Below are positions 1 to 7,673 of a DNA stretch of 64,000 nucleotides, piece by piece (the stretch's first letter is position 1; each line of letters begins with the position of its first letter). The DNA is from Leifsonia shinshuensis. GTDB lineage: Bacteria; Actinomycetota; Actinomycetes; Actinomycetales; Microbacteriaceae. Below the pieces are notes generated by a model. It searched no databases and was not told the DNA's origin. It worked only from the letters and a program-made list of their open reading frames with translations. Where the stretch lies: positions 744,001 to 808,000 of the forward strand of contig NZ_JAHHZQ010000002.1 of the NCBI RefSeq assembly GCF_022606355.1. Direction: 5' to 3'. A program made the position numbers and the translations under genes.

Positions 1-194
1 TGGCGCCAGATCGGCTGGTCCAGCCCGAACTCCACCTCGAGCGCGTGCTTGAGCGCCGGTGAGGCGTTGGGCACGCGTGAGATGCGGGTGACGGCATCAC
101 CCGGTAACACACGGAACAGGACGAAGTTGATCGTCAGCGCGACGAAGATCGTCACGACGGCGAACAGGGAGCGTTTCCAGACGTACCCTCGCAT
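1..194 (-). CDS. Dipeptide/oligopeptide ABC transporter permease, N-terminal part
   Basis: The window edge cuts this gene, so only the first ~64 residues are visible. It starts at an ATG (minus strand, 194) behind a strong GGAAGGAGA ribosome site. The N-terminus is basic (MRGYVWKRSL), followed by one hydrophobic helix (FAVVTIFVALTINFVLF) and then RVLPGD, the hallmark of the DppB/OppB permease family. It is divergent from the binding lipoprotein at 309, with about 115 bp between the starts, so the two probably belong to one peptide transporter. The second permease and the ATPases would lie outside the window. The family call is firm; the substrate cannot be told from this piece. Confidence 0.85.
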   Translation of the reverse strand, partial: MRGYVWKRSLFAVVTIFVALTINFVLFRVLPGDAVTRISRVPNASPALKHALEVEFGLDQPIWR

Positions 195-212
195 CCGGTC
201 TCCTTCCGAAGC

Positions 213-242
213 TTGACCTCTCGCGGTGGTGGTCATCATACT
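213..242 (+). promoter_or_regulatory. Probable sigma-70 promoter of the peptide-binding lipoprotein gene
   Basis: A TTGACC -35 box (213-218) is followed after 18 bp by CATACT (237-242). It precedes the ATG at 309 by about 65 bp. Inferred from sequence only. Confidence 0.45.
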
Positions 243-308
243 AAGCGCAACAAGAGTGTGAAACCGAGCACCGGAATCGAAAAAGCGACGCCACGAGGGA
301 AGGTTTAC

Positions 309-1952
309 ATGAAGGTAATACGAGCCCTGGCCGCGGCCGCCGCAGTCGCGGTGACCGCCGGACTGCTGACGGCCTGTTCATCCAGCGGATCGAGCGACAC
401 GGTGCTGCGCATCGGCGCCAGCGCCACGATCGACTCGCTGAACCCGTTCGTGTCGAGCTCCGACTACAGCAGCGTCGTCTACGAGTACGTCTACCCGCAC
501 CTCACCGAGTACGACACCAAAGACCTCTCGCTGGTGCCGTCGTTCGCCAGCTCGTGGAAGACGTCGGAGGACGGCAAGACCTGGACGTTCGACACCGTCA
601 CGGGCGCGAAGTGGTCGGACGGCAAGCCGCTGACCGCCGAGGACGCCGCCTTCACGATGTCGATGATCCTGAAGTACAAAGAGGGGCCGACCGGCCAGCT
701 CGCCGGGTTCGTCAGCCACATGTCCTCCGCGGTCGCCAGCGACGACCACACGCTCACGGTCACCTACGACCAGCCCGTCGCGAACGTGCTCGCCCAGCTC
801 CAGCAGCTCCCGATCCTCCCCGAGCACGTCTGGAAGCCGCTGGCCACCGGTGCGGGCAAGGAGATCACCTCCTTCCAGAACGGCACGCCGATGGTCTCGG
901 GAGGCCCGTTCGAGCTGACCCAGTACAAGAAGGACCAGCTCGCGCTGTTCCAGACCAACCCGAACTGGTGGGGAAAGACCAAGCCCACCATCACGGGATT
1001 CGGCCTGCAGTTCTTCGCCAACGACGACGCGATGGTCACGGCGCTCAAGACCGGCCAGGTCGACATGATCGGCGAGTCGACTCCCGCCACCGCGGTCGCG
1101 TCGCTCAAGAAGGCCGGCCTGGAGGTCGGAACCGCGCCATCGGTCGGGTTCTACGACTTCATCATCAACACCAACCCGAAGAAGAAGAGCCACCCCGAGC
1201 TGCTCGACCCGAAGGTGCGCGAGGCGTTCGAGTACGCGATGGACCGCCAGTCCATGGTCAAGACGGCCTGGCTCGGCCTGGCCACTCCCGGCTCGACGAT
1301 CGTGTCGCCGGCCAGTGGCTGGCACGACGACTCCATCCAGGGGCTGCCGTTCGACATCGCCAAGGCCAACGCGATCCTCGACTCGCTCGGCTACGCGAAG
1401 GGATCCGATGGGATCCGCGTGGCGGACGGCCATCCGATGGCCTACGACGTCATCTTCCCGACCGAGATCAACGGCGCGGGCGACCGCATGTTCCAGATCA
1501 TCCAGAACGGCCTCAAGCAGGCCGGGGTGAAGCTGACCATGCGCAAGATGGACACCGACGCCGCCACCACGGCGATCAACGGGCCTGACAACAAGTACGA
1601 CCAGTTCGATCTCGCGATGTGGGACTGGATCCCGCCGGTCGACCCCGACTTCCAGCTGAGCGTGCTGACCTGTGCGCAGTGGGGCAACAACAACGACAGC
1701 GGGTACTGCAACCCCGCGTACGACGCCCTCTACGCTCAGCAGGCCGTCGCCCCGAACCGGGAGGCCCGCCAGGCGATCATCGACCAGATGCAGAAGCTCG
1801 CGTTCGACGACCGTCCGTACATCGCGCTGGTGAACCAGTACGTCGTCGAGGCGCACTCGCCGAAGTGGACGGGCTTCGAGCTCTCGCCGCTGGTCGGCTC
1901 GGTCAACAACCTGTCGACGCAGACGCTGCTCGGCGTCCACCGGGTCAAGTGA
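309..1952 (+). CDS. Peptide ABC transporter substrate-binding lipoprotein (SBP_bac_5 family)
   Basis: The product (547 aa) is an extracytoplasmic binding protein of family 5, which captures di/oligopeptides or similar solutes for an ABC permease. The ATG at 309 is chosen because it follows GAGGGAAGG and begins a clean lipoprotein signal: MKV, a hydrophobic Ala/Val stretch, then the lipobox LLTAC, with the lipidated Cys near residue 20. Reading the frame further upstream would run through the promoter. The mature part has typical family features: NPFVSS near the start, GAKWSDGKPLTAED, and a C-terminal lobe with PDFQLSVLTC and two extra Cys in the CAQWGNN/SGYCNP segment. The stop overlaps the start of the aminopeptidase gene, so the two are translationally coupled. 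The divergent permease is the likely partner. Confidence 0.92.
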   Translation: MKVIRALAAAAAVAVTAGLLTACSSSGSSDTVLRIGASATIDSLNPFVSSSDYSSVVYEYVYPHLTEYDTKDLSLVPSFASSWKTSEDGKTWTFDTVTGAKWSDGKPLTAEDAAFTMSMILKYKEGPTGQLAGFVSHMSSAVASDDHTLTVTYDQPVANVLAQLQQLPILPEHVWKPLATGAGKEITSFQNGTPMVSGGPFELTQYKKDQLALFQTNPNWWGKTKPTITGFGLQFFANDDAMVTALKTGQVDMIGESTPATAVASLKKAGLEVGTAPSVGFYDFIINTNPKKKSHPELLDPKVREAFEYAMDRQSMVKTAWLGLATPGSTIVSPASGWHDDSIQGLPFDIAKANAILDSLGYAKGSDGIRVADGHPMAYDVIFPTEINGAGDRMFQIIQNGLKQAGVKLTMRKMDTDAATTAINGPDNKYDQFDLAMWDWIPPVDPDFQLSVLTCAQWGNNNDSGYCNPAYDALYAQQAVAPNREARQAIIDQMQKLAFDDRPYIALVNQYVVEAHSPKWTGFELSPLVGSVNNLSTQTLLGVHRVK

Positions 1953-3439
1953 TGGGGGCGGCGATCGTCGCCGTCGCCGTCGACGGCATCGCGGCGGCGC
2001 TCGCCGCGCGGCCCGGCGCGACCCTCGTCGTCGGAGTGCGGCGGGAGGAGGGCGGGCTCGCGCCTGGCGCGGGAGCGCAAGCGGCGGAGGGCGTGCTCGG
2101 CATCGACGCGACCGCCCTCGCCGCGGCGGTGCTCCCGAGCGGGCACGCCGCGTTCGCGACGGGGGCCGCCGCGGTGCCGTCGGCGGACGGGGTCCGCCGG
2201 GTCGTCATCGCCGACCTCGGCGAGCTCGCGGCGGGGGTGGCGCCAGCCGCCGAGACCCTGTTCGGGGCGGCGCTCGCCGCCTCCCGTGCGGCTGAGGGGC
2301 CGGTCGTCTCGCTGCTCGGGCTCGAAGCGTCCGATGCGGCCGGCCTGCGGCTCGTCGCCGAGGGGCACGCCGCGGGCGGCTGGCGCTATCGCGCAGAGGC
2401 TCGGCCGGCGAGTGAGATCGTCGTCGTGGCCCGCGGTGCCGCCGATGCCGAGCGCGACCTCGAACGCGCTCGGATCGTCTCGGACGCGGTCGCCTGGGTG
2501 CGTACCGTGGTGGAGACGCCGCCCAACCTTCTGGGGCCGGGGGAGTTCGCCGAGGCGGTCACCGCCTTCGCCGCCGAGCTGGCCGGCGACGCCGTCTCGG
2601 TCGCGATCTGGGATGCCGAGGCACTCGCCGAGCGCGGCTTCGGCGGCACCCTCGGCGTCGGGCGCGGAAGTGCGCGGCCTCCGCTCGCGATCGAACTGCG
2701 CACCGAGGGCGCCGGCCCCGGCCTCGTCACGGCGCTGGCGGGCAAGGGCATCACCTTCGACTCGGGCGGCCTGAACCTCAAGCGCGACCCCGGGGAGATC
2801 TCCTGGATGAAGACCGATATGGCCGCGGCCGCCTCGGTCGCCGCTGCGGTCGTCGCGGCGGCGGCGCTCGGCGGCTCCGGGCCGCTGCACGCTGTGCTGC
2901 CGGTTGCCGAGAACATGCCGGGAGGCGGGGCGCAGCGTCCGGGCGATGTCGTCCGGCATCCCGATGGCCGCACCACCGAGGTGATCGACACCGACTCCGA
3001 GGGTCGGCTGGTGCTCGCGGACGCCCTGGCCTGGCTCGCGCGGGGGCGCCCTGCGCGACTGGTCGACGTCGGCACGCTGACCGATTCCGGAGCGGTCGGC
3101 ACCGCCTTCTGGGGGTGCTGGGGAACCTCCGGCGGTGTCGCGGAGGAGCTGCTCGCCGCGGGGAGGGCCGCAGCGGATCCCGGCTGGCGGCTGCCGCTGC
3201 ACGCCTCGTACTCGGAGCTGCTGGAGTCTCGGGTCGCCGACATCGCCAACTGCTCGGTGGATGCGCCGGACACCGGCCAGCTGGCCGCCACCTATCTGCG
3301 GACGTTCACCGGTGACGTGCCCTGGGTGCACATCGACAACGGCTCCTCCGCGTGGCTCGAGCGCGACGCAGCGCCCTGGCCGGCCGGCCCGACCGCGGCG
3401 CCGGTGCGCGCGCTGATCGAGTTCCTCAGTCCCTCCTGA
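1952..3439 (+). CDS. Leucyl aminopeptidase family protein (peptidase M17)
   Basis: A cytosolic di-metal aminopeptidase (495 aa), usual M17 length. The start ATG shares its A with the TGA of the upstream lipoprotein gene. The N-terminal macro-like domain is poorly conserved and Ala/Gly rich. The catalytic C-terminal half is well conserved: GKGITFDSGGLNLK from about residue 264 (metal ligands K265 and D270), MKTDMAAAA (third Asp) and DTDSEGRL at 346-353, where family members usually read NTDAEGRL; the metal-binding D and E and the Arg are kept. Coupling to a peptide-binding lipoprotein suggests that it hydrolyses the imported peptide. Whether it prefers Leu or a special substrate is not visible. 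Confidence 0.9.
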   Translation: MGAAIVAVAVDGIAAALAARPGATLVVGVRREEGGLAPGAGAQAAEGVLGIDATALAAAVLPSGHAAFATGAAAVPSADGVRRVVIADLGELAAGVAPAAETLFGAALAASRAAEGPVVSLLGLEASDAAGLRLVAEGHAAGGWRYRAEARPASEIVVVARGAADAERDLERARIVSDAVAWVRTVVETPPNLLGPGEFAEAVTAFAAELAGDAVSVAIWDAEALAERGFGGTLGVGRGSARPPLAIELRTEGAGPGLVTALAGKGITFDSGGLNLKRDPGEISWMKTDMAAAASVAAAVVAAAALGGSGPLHAVLPVAENMPGGGAQRPGDVVRHPDGRTTEVIDTDSEGRLVLADALAWLARGRPARLVDVGTLTDSGAVGTAFWGCWGTSGGVAEELLAAGRAAADPGWRLPLHASYSELLESRVADIANCSVDAPDTGQLAATYLRTFTGDVPWVHIDNGSSAWLERDAAPWPAGPTAAPVRALIEFLSPS

Positions 3440-3459
3440 GGGTGACGGCGATTCGGGGA

Positions 3460-3497
3460 TGACGTTCCTGCGAATATGTCTATATACTCTGTATAAC
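3460..3497 (+). promoter_or_regulatory. Promoter with overlapping inverted repeat (possible GntR-type operator)
   Basis: The 84-bp gap before the aminotransferase gene contains an AT-rich island. The dyad TATAC-TCT-GTATA spans 3483-3495 and includes a plausible -10 (TATACT, 3483-3488), with a weak -35-like TGACGT 17 bp upstream (3460-3465). A dyad on the -10 is a common repressor layout, and GTATAC half-sites are typical of GntR/FadR-type regulators. No regulator gene of that type is seen in the window. Confidence 0.4.
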
Positions 3498-3523
3498 AAG
3501 TAGTCTTCACAGGAAGGGCGGAG

Positions 3524-4870
3524 ATGACGTTCACCACCGCATTCGCCGAGCGCACCGTCGCGACCAAGGCTCTCTTCGAGCGCGCCAAGGTCACCATCCC
3601 GGGAGGGGCGGGCAGCACCGCACGCCTCCCCCGCAACGGCTGGAAGCCGTACCCGCTGTTCATGGCGGAGGGGCAGGGGTCGCGCCTGCGCGACGTCGAC
3701 GGCAACGAGTACATCGACTATCTGCTCGGGCTCGGTCCGATGATCCTCGGCCACCGCCACCCGCAGGTCACGCAGGCGGTCACCGACGCCGTCGCCGAGC
3801 TCGGCACCTGCTTCGGCCTCCCCTACGAGCTCGAGATCGAGGCCGCCGAGAAGGTCGTCGCCGCGGTTCCCGGCATCGACCAGGTGCGGTTCACCAACTC
3901 CGGCTCGGAGGCGGTCGGCACCGCCGTGCGGTTGGCGCGTGCCACCACCGGCCGGCGTCTGATCGTCCGGTTCGAGGGGCACTACCACGGCTGGCAGGAC
4001 ACCGTGTACTGGTCGAACCACGTCGACCCCGAGCTGGCCGGCCCCATCGACCACCCGCGCCCGGTCGCGATGGGCGGTGGCGTGCCCGCCGAGCTGCAGG
4101 ACACGCTCGTCGTGCTCAACTGGAACGACCCGGAGAGCTTCATCGCGCTCATGGAGACCCGCGGCCATGAGGTCGCCGCGGTGCTCACCGAGCCTGCCGT
4201 CTTCAACACCGGCTGCATCCTCCCGGAGCCCGGCTACCTCGAACTGCTGCGCGAGCAGACCAGGAAGCACGGCGCCCTGCTGATCTTCGACGAGGTCATC
4301 ACCGGGTTCCGGTTCGCCCGCGGCGGCGCCCAGGAGTGGTTCGGCGTCACTGCCGACCTGGTCACCTACGCCAAGGGCATCGGCGGAGGCTTCCCGGTCG
4401 CGGCGATCGGCGGCACCAACGAGGCGATGCGCCTCATCGCCGACGGCACCTACTCCCACTCCGGCACGTACAACGCCAACGTCGTCCAGTGCGCAGCGGT
4501 CTCCGCGACGATGGACGTGCTGGCCGAGCCGGGCCTGTACGAGCGGCAGCGCGCGCTGGGCAACCGGCTGGCCCGCGGGCTGGAGGGCATCGCCACGGCC
4601 AAGGGCATCGACGCCTACGTCGAGGGCATCGGCACGGTGTTCCAGCTGTGGTTCGCCGACCGTCCCATCCGCAACTGGCGGGATGCCGCGGCCCACGCCC
4701 GCGAGGACATCTTCACCCGCTGGTACGAGGAGATGATCGTGCGCGGCGTGCTCTTCCACCCGCTCCAGTTCGAGAACCTGTTCGTCTCGCTGGTGCACAC
4801 GGACGAGGACATCGACGCCACGCTGAACGCCGCCGAGGACGCCCTGAGCGTGGTCGCGCGCGAGTTCTAG
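3524..4870 (+). CDS. Class III PLP aminotransferase (glutamate-1-semialdehyde aminomutase-like)
   Basis: A 448-residue fold-type I PLP enzyme of the class III aminotransferase family, closest in layout to glutamate-1-semialdehyde 2,1-aminomutase: PGGAGSTAR near the N-terminus, RDVDGNEYIDYLLGLGPMILGH, NSGSEAVGTAVRLARATTGR (PLP phosphate), FDEVITGFR (cofactor Asp) and YAKGIGGGFP with K284 as the Schiff-base lysine. The ATG follows GGAAGGGCGGAG. It sits in a catabolic cluster between an aminopeptidase and an FGGY kinase and not beside hem genes, so a role in amine or amino-acid catabolism is more likely than tetrapyrrole synthesis. The amino donor and the product are unknown. Confidence 0.88.
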   Translation: MTFTTAFAERTVATKALFERAKVTIPGGAGSTARLPRNGWKPYPLFMAEGQGSRLRDVDGNEYIDYLLGLGPMILGHRHPQVTQAVTDAVAELGTCFGLPYELEIEAAEKVVAAVPGIDQVRFTNSGSEAVGTAVRLARATTGRRLIVRFEGHYHGWQDTVYWSNHVDPELAGPIDHPRPVAMGGGVPAELQDTLVVLNWNDPESFIALMETRGHEVAAVLTEPAVFNTGCILPEPGYLELLREQTRKHGALLIFDEVITGFRFARGGAQEWFGVTADLVTYAKGIGGGFPVAAIGGTNEAMRLIADGTYSHSGTYNANVVQCAAVSATMDVLAEPGLYERQRALGNRLARGLEGIATAKGIDAYVEGIGTVFQLWFADRPIRNWRDAAAHAREDIFTRWYEEMIVRGVLFHPLQFENLFVSLVHTDEDIDATLNAAEDALSVVAREF

Positions 4871-4907
4871 AGTGGGCGCAAGCGCACACGACCGCGAAGG
4901 GACGCGA

Positions 4908-6371
4908 GTGACAGACCAGGGCGAGCTGGCCATCGGACTCGACTTCGGCACGAGCGGCGCCAAGGCGCTGGCCGTGGCCCGCGACGGAGGGGTGGTCGCC
5001 CGCGCGACCGCGCCCTACGAGACGCGGCGACCGGAGCCCGACGCGGCCGAGCAGGACCCGGGCGACTGGATCCGCGCCCGCGACCGTGTGCTGGCCGACC
5101 TCGCCGCGCAGACCGATCCCGGTCGGTGGGGAGCGATCGCCCTCTCGGCGATGCTCCCCACCCTGGTCGAGCTCGATCCGGCGGGGCGGCCGCTCGCGCC
5201 CGCGATCACGTGGGAGGACGGCCGGGCCGACGCGGACGGCCGCCGGATCGCCGAGAGCGCGGGGGAGGCGCTCGTCTACCGGACGACCGGACAGCGACTC
5301 GACGGCCGCTATCTCCTGCCGATGCACGCCCGCCTGGCCCGATCGGGCGCGCGCGACGACACCACGATCGCGGGTGCGAAGGACCTCCTGTTCGCGTCCC
5401 TGACCGGGAGCCTGCGCACCGACCCGAGCACCGCGGCCGGCTACGGCGCGTACGCGCTCCGCGGCGGCTGGAACGAGGCGATCCTCGCCGCGGCCGGGGT
5501 CTCTGCCGACCGCCTGCCGGAGGTCGCGCCGTCGACGAGCGCCGCGCCGCTGCGCCAGGAGGCCGCCGCCCTGTGGCGCTGCCGGCCCGGCCTCCCGGTC
5601 GTGCTCGGCGGGGCCGACTCGGTTCTCGGGGCGTACGGCCTCGGCGTCCGCTCGCCGGGATCCGTCGCCTACGTCGCCGGGACGAGCACGGTGATCCTGG
5701 GCTGGTCGGCCTCCGCCGATCCCGACCCGTCTGGCCGGTACCTCGTCACCCCGATGGCCGACGACGGCTACGGGCTCGAGATGGACCTGATGGCGACCGG
5801 TTCTGCGCTGGCCTGGCTGGCCGGGCTCCTCGGCATCGAGGGCGGGGCCGCCGGGGCGATGGCGCTCGCCGATGAGGGCTCGCTGCTCGACGCGCCGCTC
5901 GTCCTCCCGTACTTCTCGCCCGGCGAGCAGGGCGCCCTCTGGGACCCCCAGCTGCTCGGCGCGGTGGAGGGCATCACCCTGCGCACCAGCCGCGCCGACC
6001 TGGCCCGCGGTCTGGTCGCCGGAATCGTCGCCGAGTCCCGCCGCTGCCTCGCCGCCCTGGCCGAGACCGAGGGCGCCGGCGCGGGGCCGGTCGTCGTCAG
6101 CGGGCGCGGGGGCGCCTCCCGGGCGTTCAGGCAAGCGCTGGCCGACGCGAGCGGTCGCACCGTGCTGCACGATCCCGGCGAGCAGGACCACTCCGCTCTC
6201 GGGGCCGCCCTGCTCGCCGGGCGTACTGCGCTCGGCTGGCCCGACGACCCGGCGGCGCACCGCGACGCCTTCGTCGCCGTGCGCCCCGACCCGTCAGCCG
6301 CGGCCGCCTGGGCCGACCGCTACGACCGCCACGAGCGTGCCCGCCTCGCCCAGCGCGCCCGCCTGACCTGA
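4908..6371 (+). CDS. FGGY-family carbohydrate kinase (xylulokinase-like)
   Basis: A sugar or polyol kinase of the FGGY/actin-ATPase fold, 487 aa. I chose GTG at 4908, which has AAGGGA five bases upstream; an earlier in-frame GTG (4872) lacks a site. Motifs seen: GLDFGTSGAKALAV (phosphate-1 loop, residues about 8-21), WEDGRAD, AKDLLFASLTG, GGADSVLGAYGLG, AGTSTVILGW (phosphate-2 loop) and SGRGGASRAFRQALAD (adenosine region). It starts 37 bp after the aminotransferase stop and is followed 18 bp later by the decarboxylase-like gene, so it is operonic. Its co-occurrence with PLP enzymes hints at a hydroxylated amino-containing substrate, but that is speculation. Confidence 0.88.
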   Translation: MTDQGELAIGLDFGTSGAKALAVARDGGVVARATAPYETRRPEPDAAEQDPGDWIRARDRVLADLAAQTDPGRWGAIALSAMLPTLVELDPAGRPLAPAITWEDGRADADGRRIAESAGEALVYRTTGQRLDGRYLLPMHARLARSGARDDTTIAGAKDLLFASLTGSLRTDPSTAAGYGAYALRGGWNEAILAAAGVSADRLPEVAPSTSAAPLRQEAAALWRCRPGLPVVLGGADSVLGAYGLGVRSPGSVAYVAGTSTVILGWSASADPDPSGRYLVTPMADDGYGLEMDLMATGSALAWLAGLLGIEGGAAGAMALADEGSLLDAPLVLPYFSPGEQGALWDPQLLGAVEGITLRTSRADLARGLVAGIVAESRRCLAALAETEGAGAGPVVVSGRGGASRAFRQALADASGRTVLHDPGEQDHSALGAALLAGRTALGWPDDPAAHRDAFVAVRPDPSAAAAWADRYDRHERARLAQRARLT

Positions 6372-6389
6372 CCCGCCACGGAGGAGACC

Positions 6390-7673
6390 ATGAGCGACAC
6401 CCTCACGCCGGCCGACATCGACCTCTCCCTCTACCCGGAGGGCACCCGGCTGGACGACGACGGCCGCCTGCTGATCGGCGGCTGCGCCGTCGCCGACCTC
6501 GCCGAACAGTACGGCACCCCCGCCTACCTGATCGACGAAGGCGCGCTGCGCCGGAGGGCCAGGGAGTACGTGCGCGCGTTCCGCGAGCGGCACCCCGACT
6601 CGCTCGTGCTGTTCGCCTCCAAGAGCTTCCCCTCCGCCTCGGTCATCGGGGTCGTCGCCGAGGAGGGCTGCGGCGTCGACACGGCGGCGGCCGGGGAGCT
6701 GCGGCTGGCGATCGCCGCCGGCGCCGATCCCGGCGCCGCTGTCTTCCACGGCAACGCCAAGACCGACGACGACATCCGTACGGCCGTCGAGGCACGCGTG
6801 CGCTACATCGTGATCGACAACCTCGACGACGTGGAGCGGATCGCGCGCATCGCGACCGAGCCGGTCCCCGTGCTGCTGCGGGTCAGCCCGTCGCTGGACG
6901 CGCACACCCACGCCGCGATGATGACCGGGCACGACACCTCCAAGTTCGGCATCCCGCCGGCGCAGGTCGCCGATACCATCGCCGCCATCCGCCGCGAGCC
7001 GATGCTCGACCTGCGCGGTCTGCACGCCCACGTGGGATCCCAGCTGCTCGGTCTCGATCAGTTCGAGGCCGAGGTGGAGGCGCTCGCCGCGTTCGAGCGG
7101 TTCGGGGTCTACGACCTCGGTGGCGGCCTCGGTGTGCGCTACGTGCCGGGCGACGTCGCCCCCTCGGTGGACGAGTACGCCGAGCGCGTGGTCGCGGCCG
7201 TGCACAAGCACCTCGGCCGCGACGTCGAGCTGCTGGTGGAGCCGGGCCGCTCGATGGTCGCGCGCAACGGCGTCACCGTGTACCGGGTCGTCACCGTCAA
7301 GCGCGGCGGCCGCGTGCACGCCGCGGTCGACGGCGGCATGGGCGACAACCTCGAGGTCTCGCTGTACGGGCAGGCCTTCACGCCGTCCGTCATCGACCGC
7401 TCCGGACCGGCGGAGACCGTGGACGTCGTCGGACGGCACTGCGAGTCGGGCGACTATCTGGCCAACGACGTGCGCGTGGTGAGCCCGCGGGTCGGCGATC
7501 TCGTCACGGTCCCGGTCACCGGTGCGTACTGCTACACGATGTCCAACAACTACAACACCGCCCTGCGTCCGCCCGTCGTGTTCTGCGACGAGGGGAGGTC
7601 GCGCCTGGCGGTACGCCGCGAGACGTTCGACGACCTCCTGCGCCGCGAGCAGCTGCTGGGGGACCGCGGGTGA
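6390..7673 (+). CDS. PLP-dependent decarboxylase, diaminopimelate decarboxylase (LysA) family
   Basis: A 427-residue fold-type III (alanine-racemase fold) decarboxylase. The ATG follows GGAGGAGACC. Visible signatures: PAYLIDEGALRRR, FASKSF with K78 as PLP lysine, SKFGI, GLHAHVGSQ, DLGGGLGVRY, EPGRSMVA, CESGDYLANDV with C351 (the residue that completes the active site across the dimer), and GAYCYTMSNNYN. All catalytic positions of diaminopimelate decarboxylase are kept. The setting is odd for lysA, which in Actinobacteria usually lies near argS/hom/thr genes. Here it is in a transporter/aminotransferase/kinase operon, so this may be a specialised paralogue acting on a related D-centre amino acid. 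The next gene overlaps it by 4 bp. Confidence 0.85.
   Translation: MSDTLTPADIDLSLYPEGTRLDDDGRLLIGGCAVADLAEQYGTPAYLIDEGALRRRAREYVRAFRERHPDSLVLFASKSFPSASVIGVVAEEGCGVDTAAAGELRLAIAAGADPGAAVFHGNAKTDDDIRTAVEARVRYIVIDNLDDVERIARIATEPVPVLLRVSPSLDAHTHAAMMTGHDTSKFGIPPAQVADTIAAIRREPMLDLRGLHAHVGSQLLGLDQFEAEVEALAAFERFGVYDLGGGLGVRYVPGDVAPSVDEYAERVVAAVHKHLGRDVELLVEPGRSMVARNGVTVYRVVTVKRGGRVHAAVDGGMGDNLEVSLYGQAFTPSVIDRSGPAETVDVVGRHCESGDYLANDVRVVSPRVGDLVTVPVTGAYCYTMSNNYNTALRPPVVFCDEGRSRLAVRRETFDDLLRREQLLGDRG

Noticed and set aside
213-308. Earlier start for the peptide-binding lipoprotein at 213
   Set aside because: The TTG at 213 is the -35 box; the extension is hydrophilic, breaks the lipoprotein signal, and lacks a ribosome site.
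1736-4963. 1075-codon open frame on the minus strand
   Set aside because: It lies antisense to the aminopeptidase and aminotransferase genes, is rich in Arg/Gly/Asp/His without domains, and is a shadow caused by high GC.
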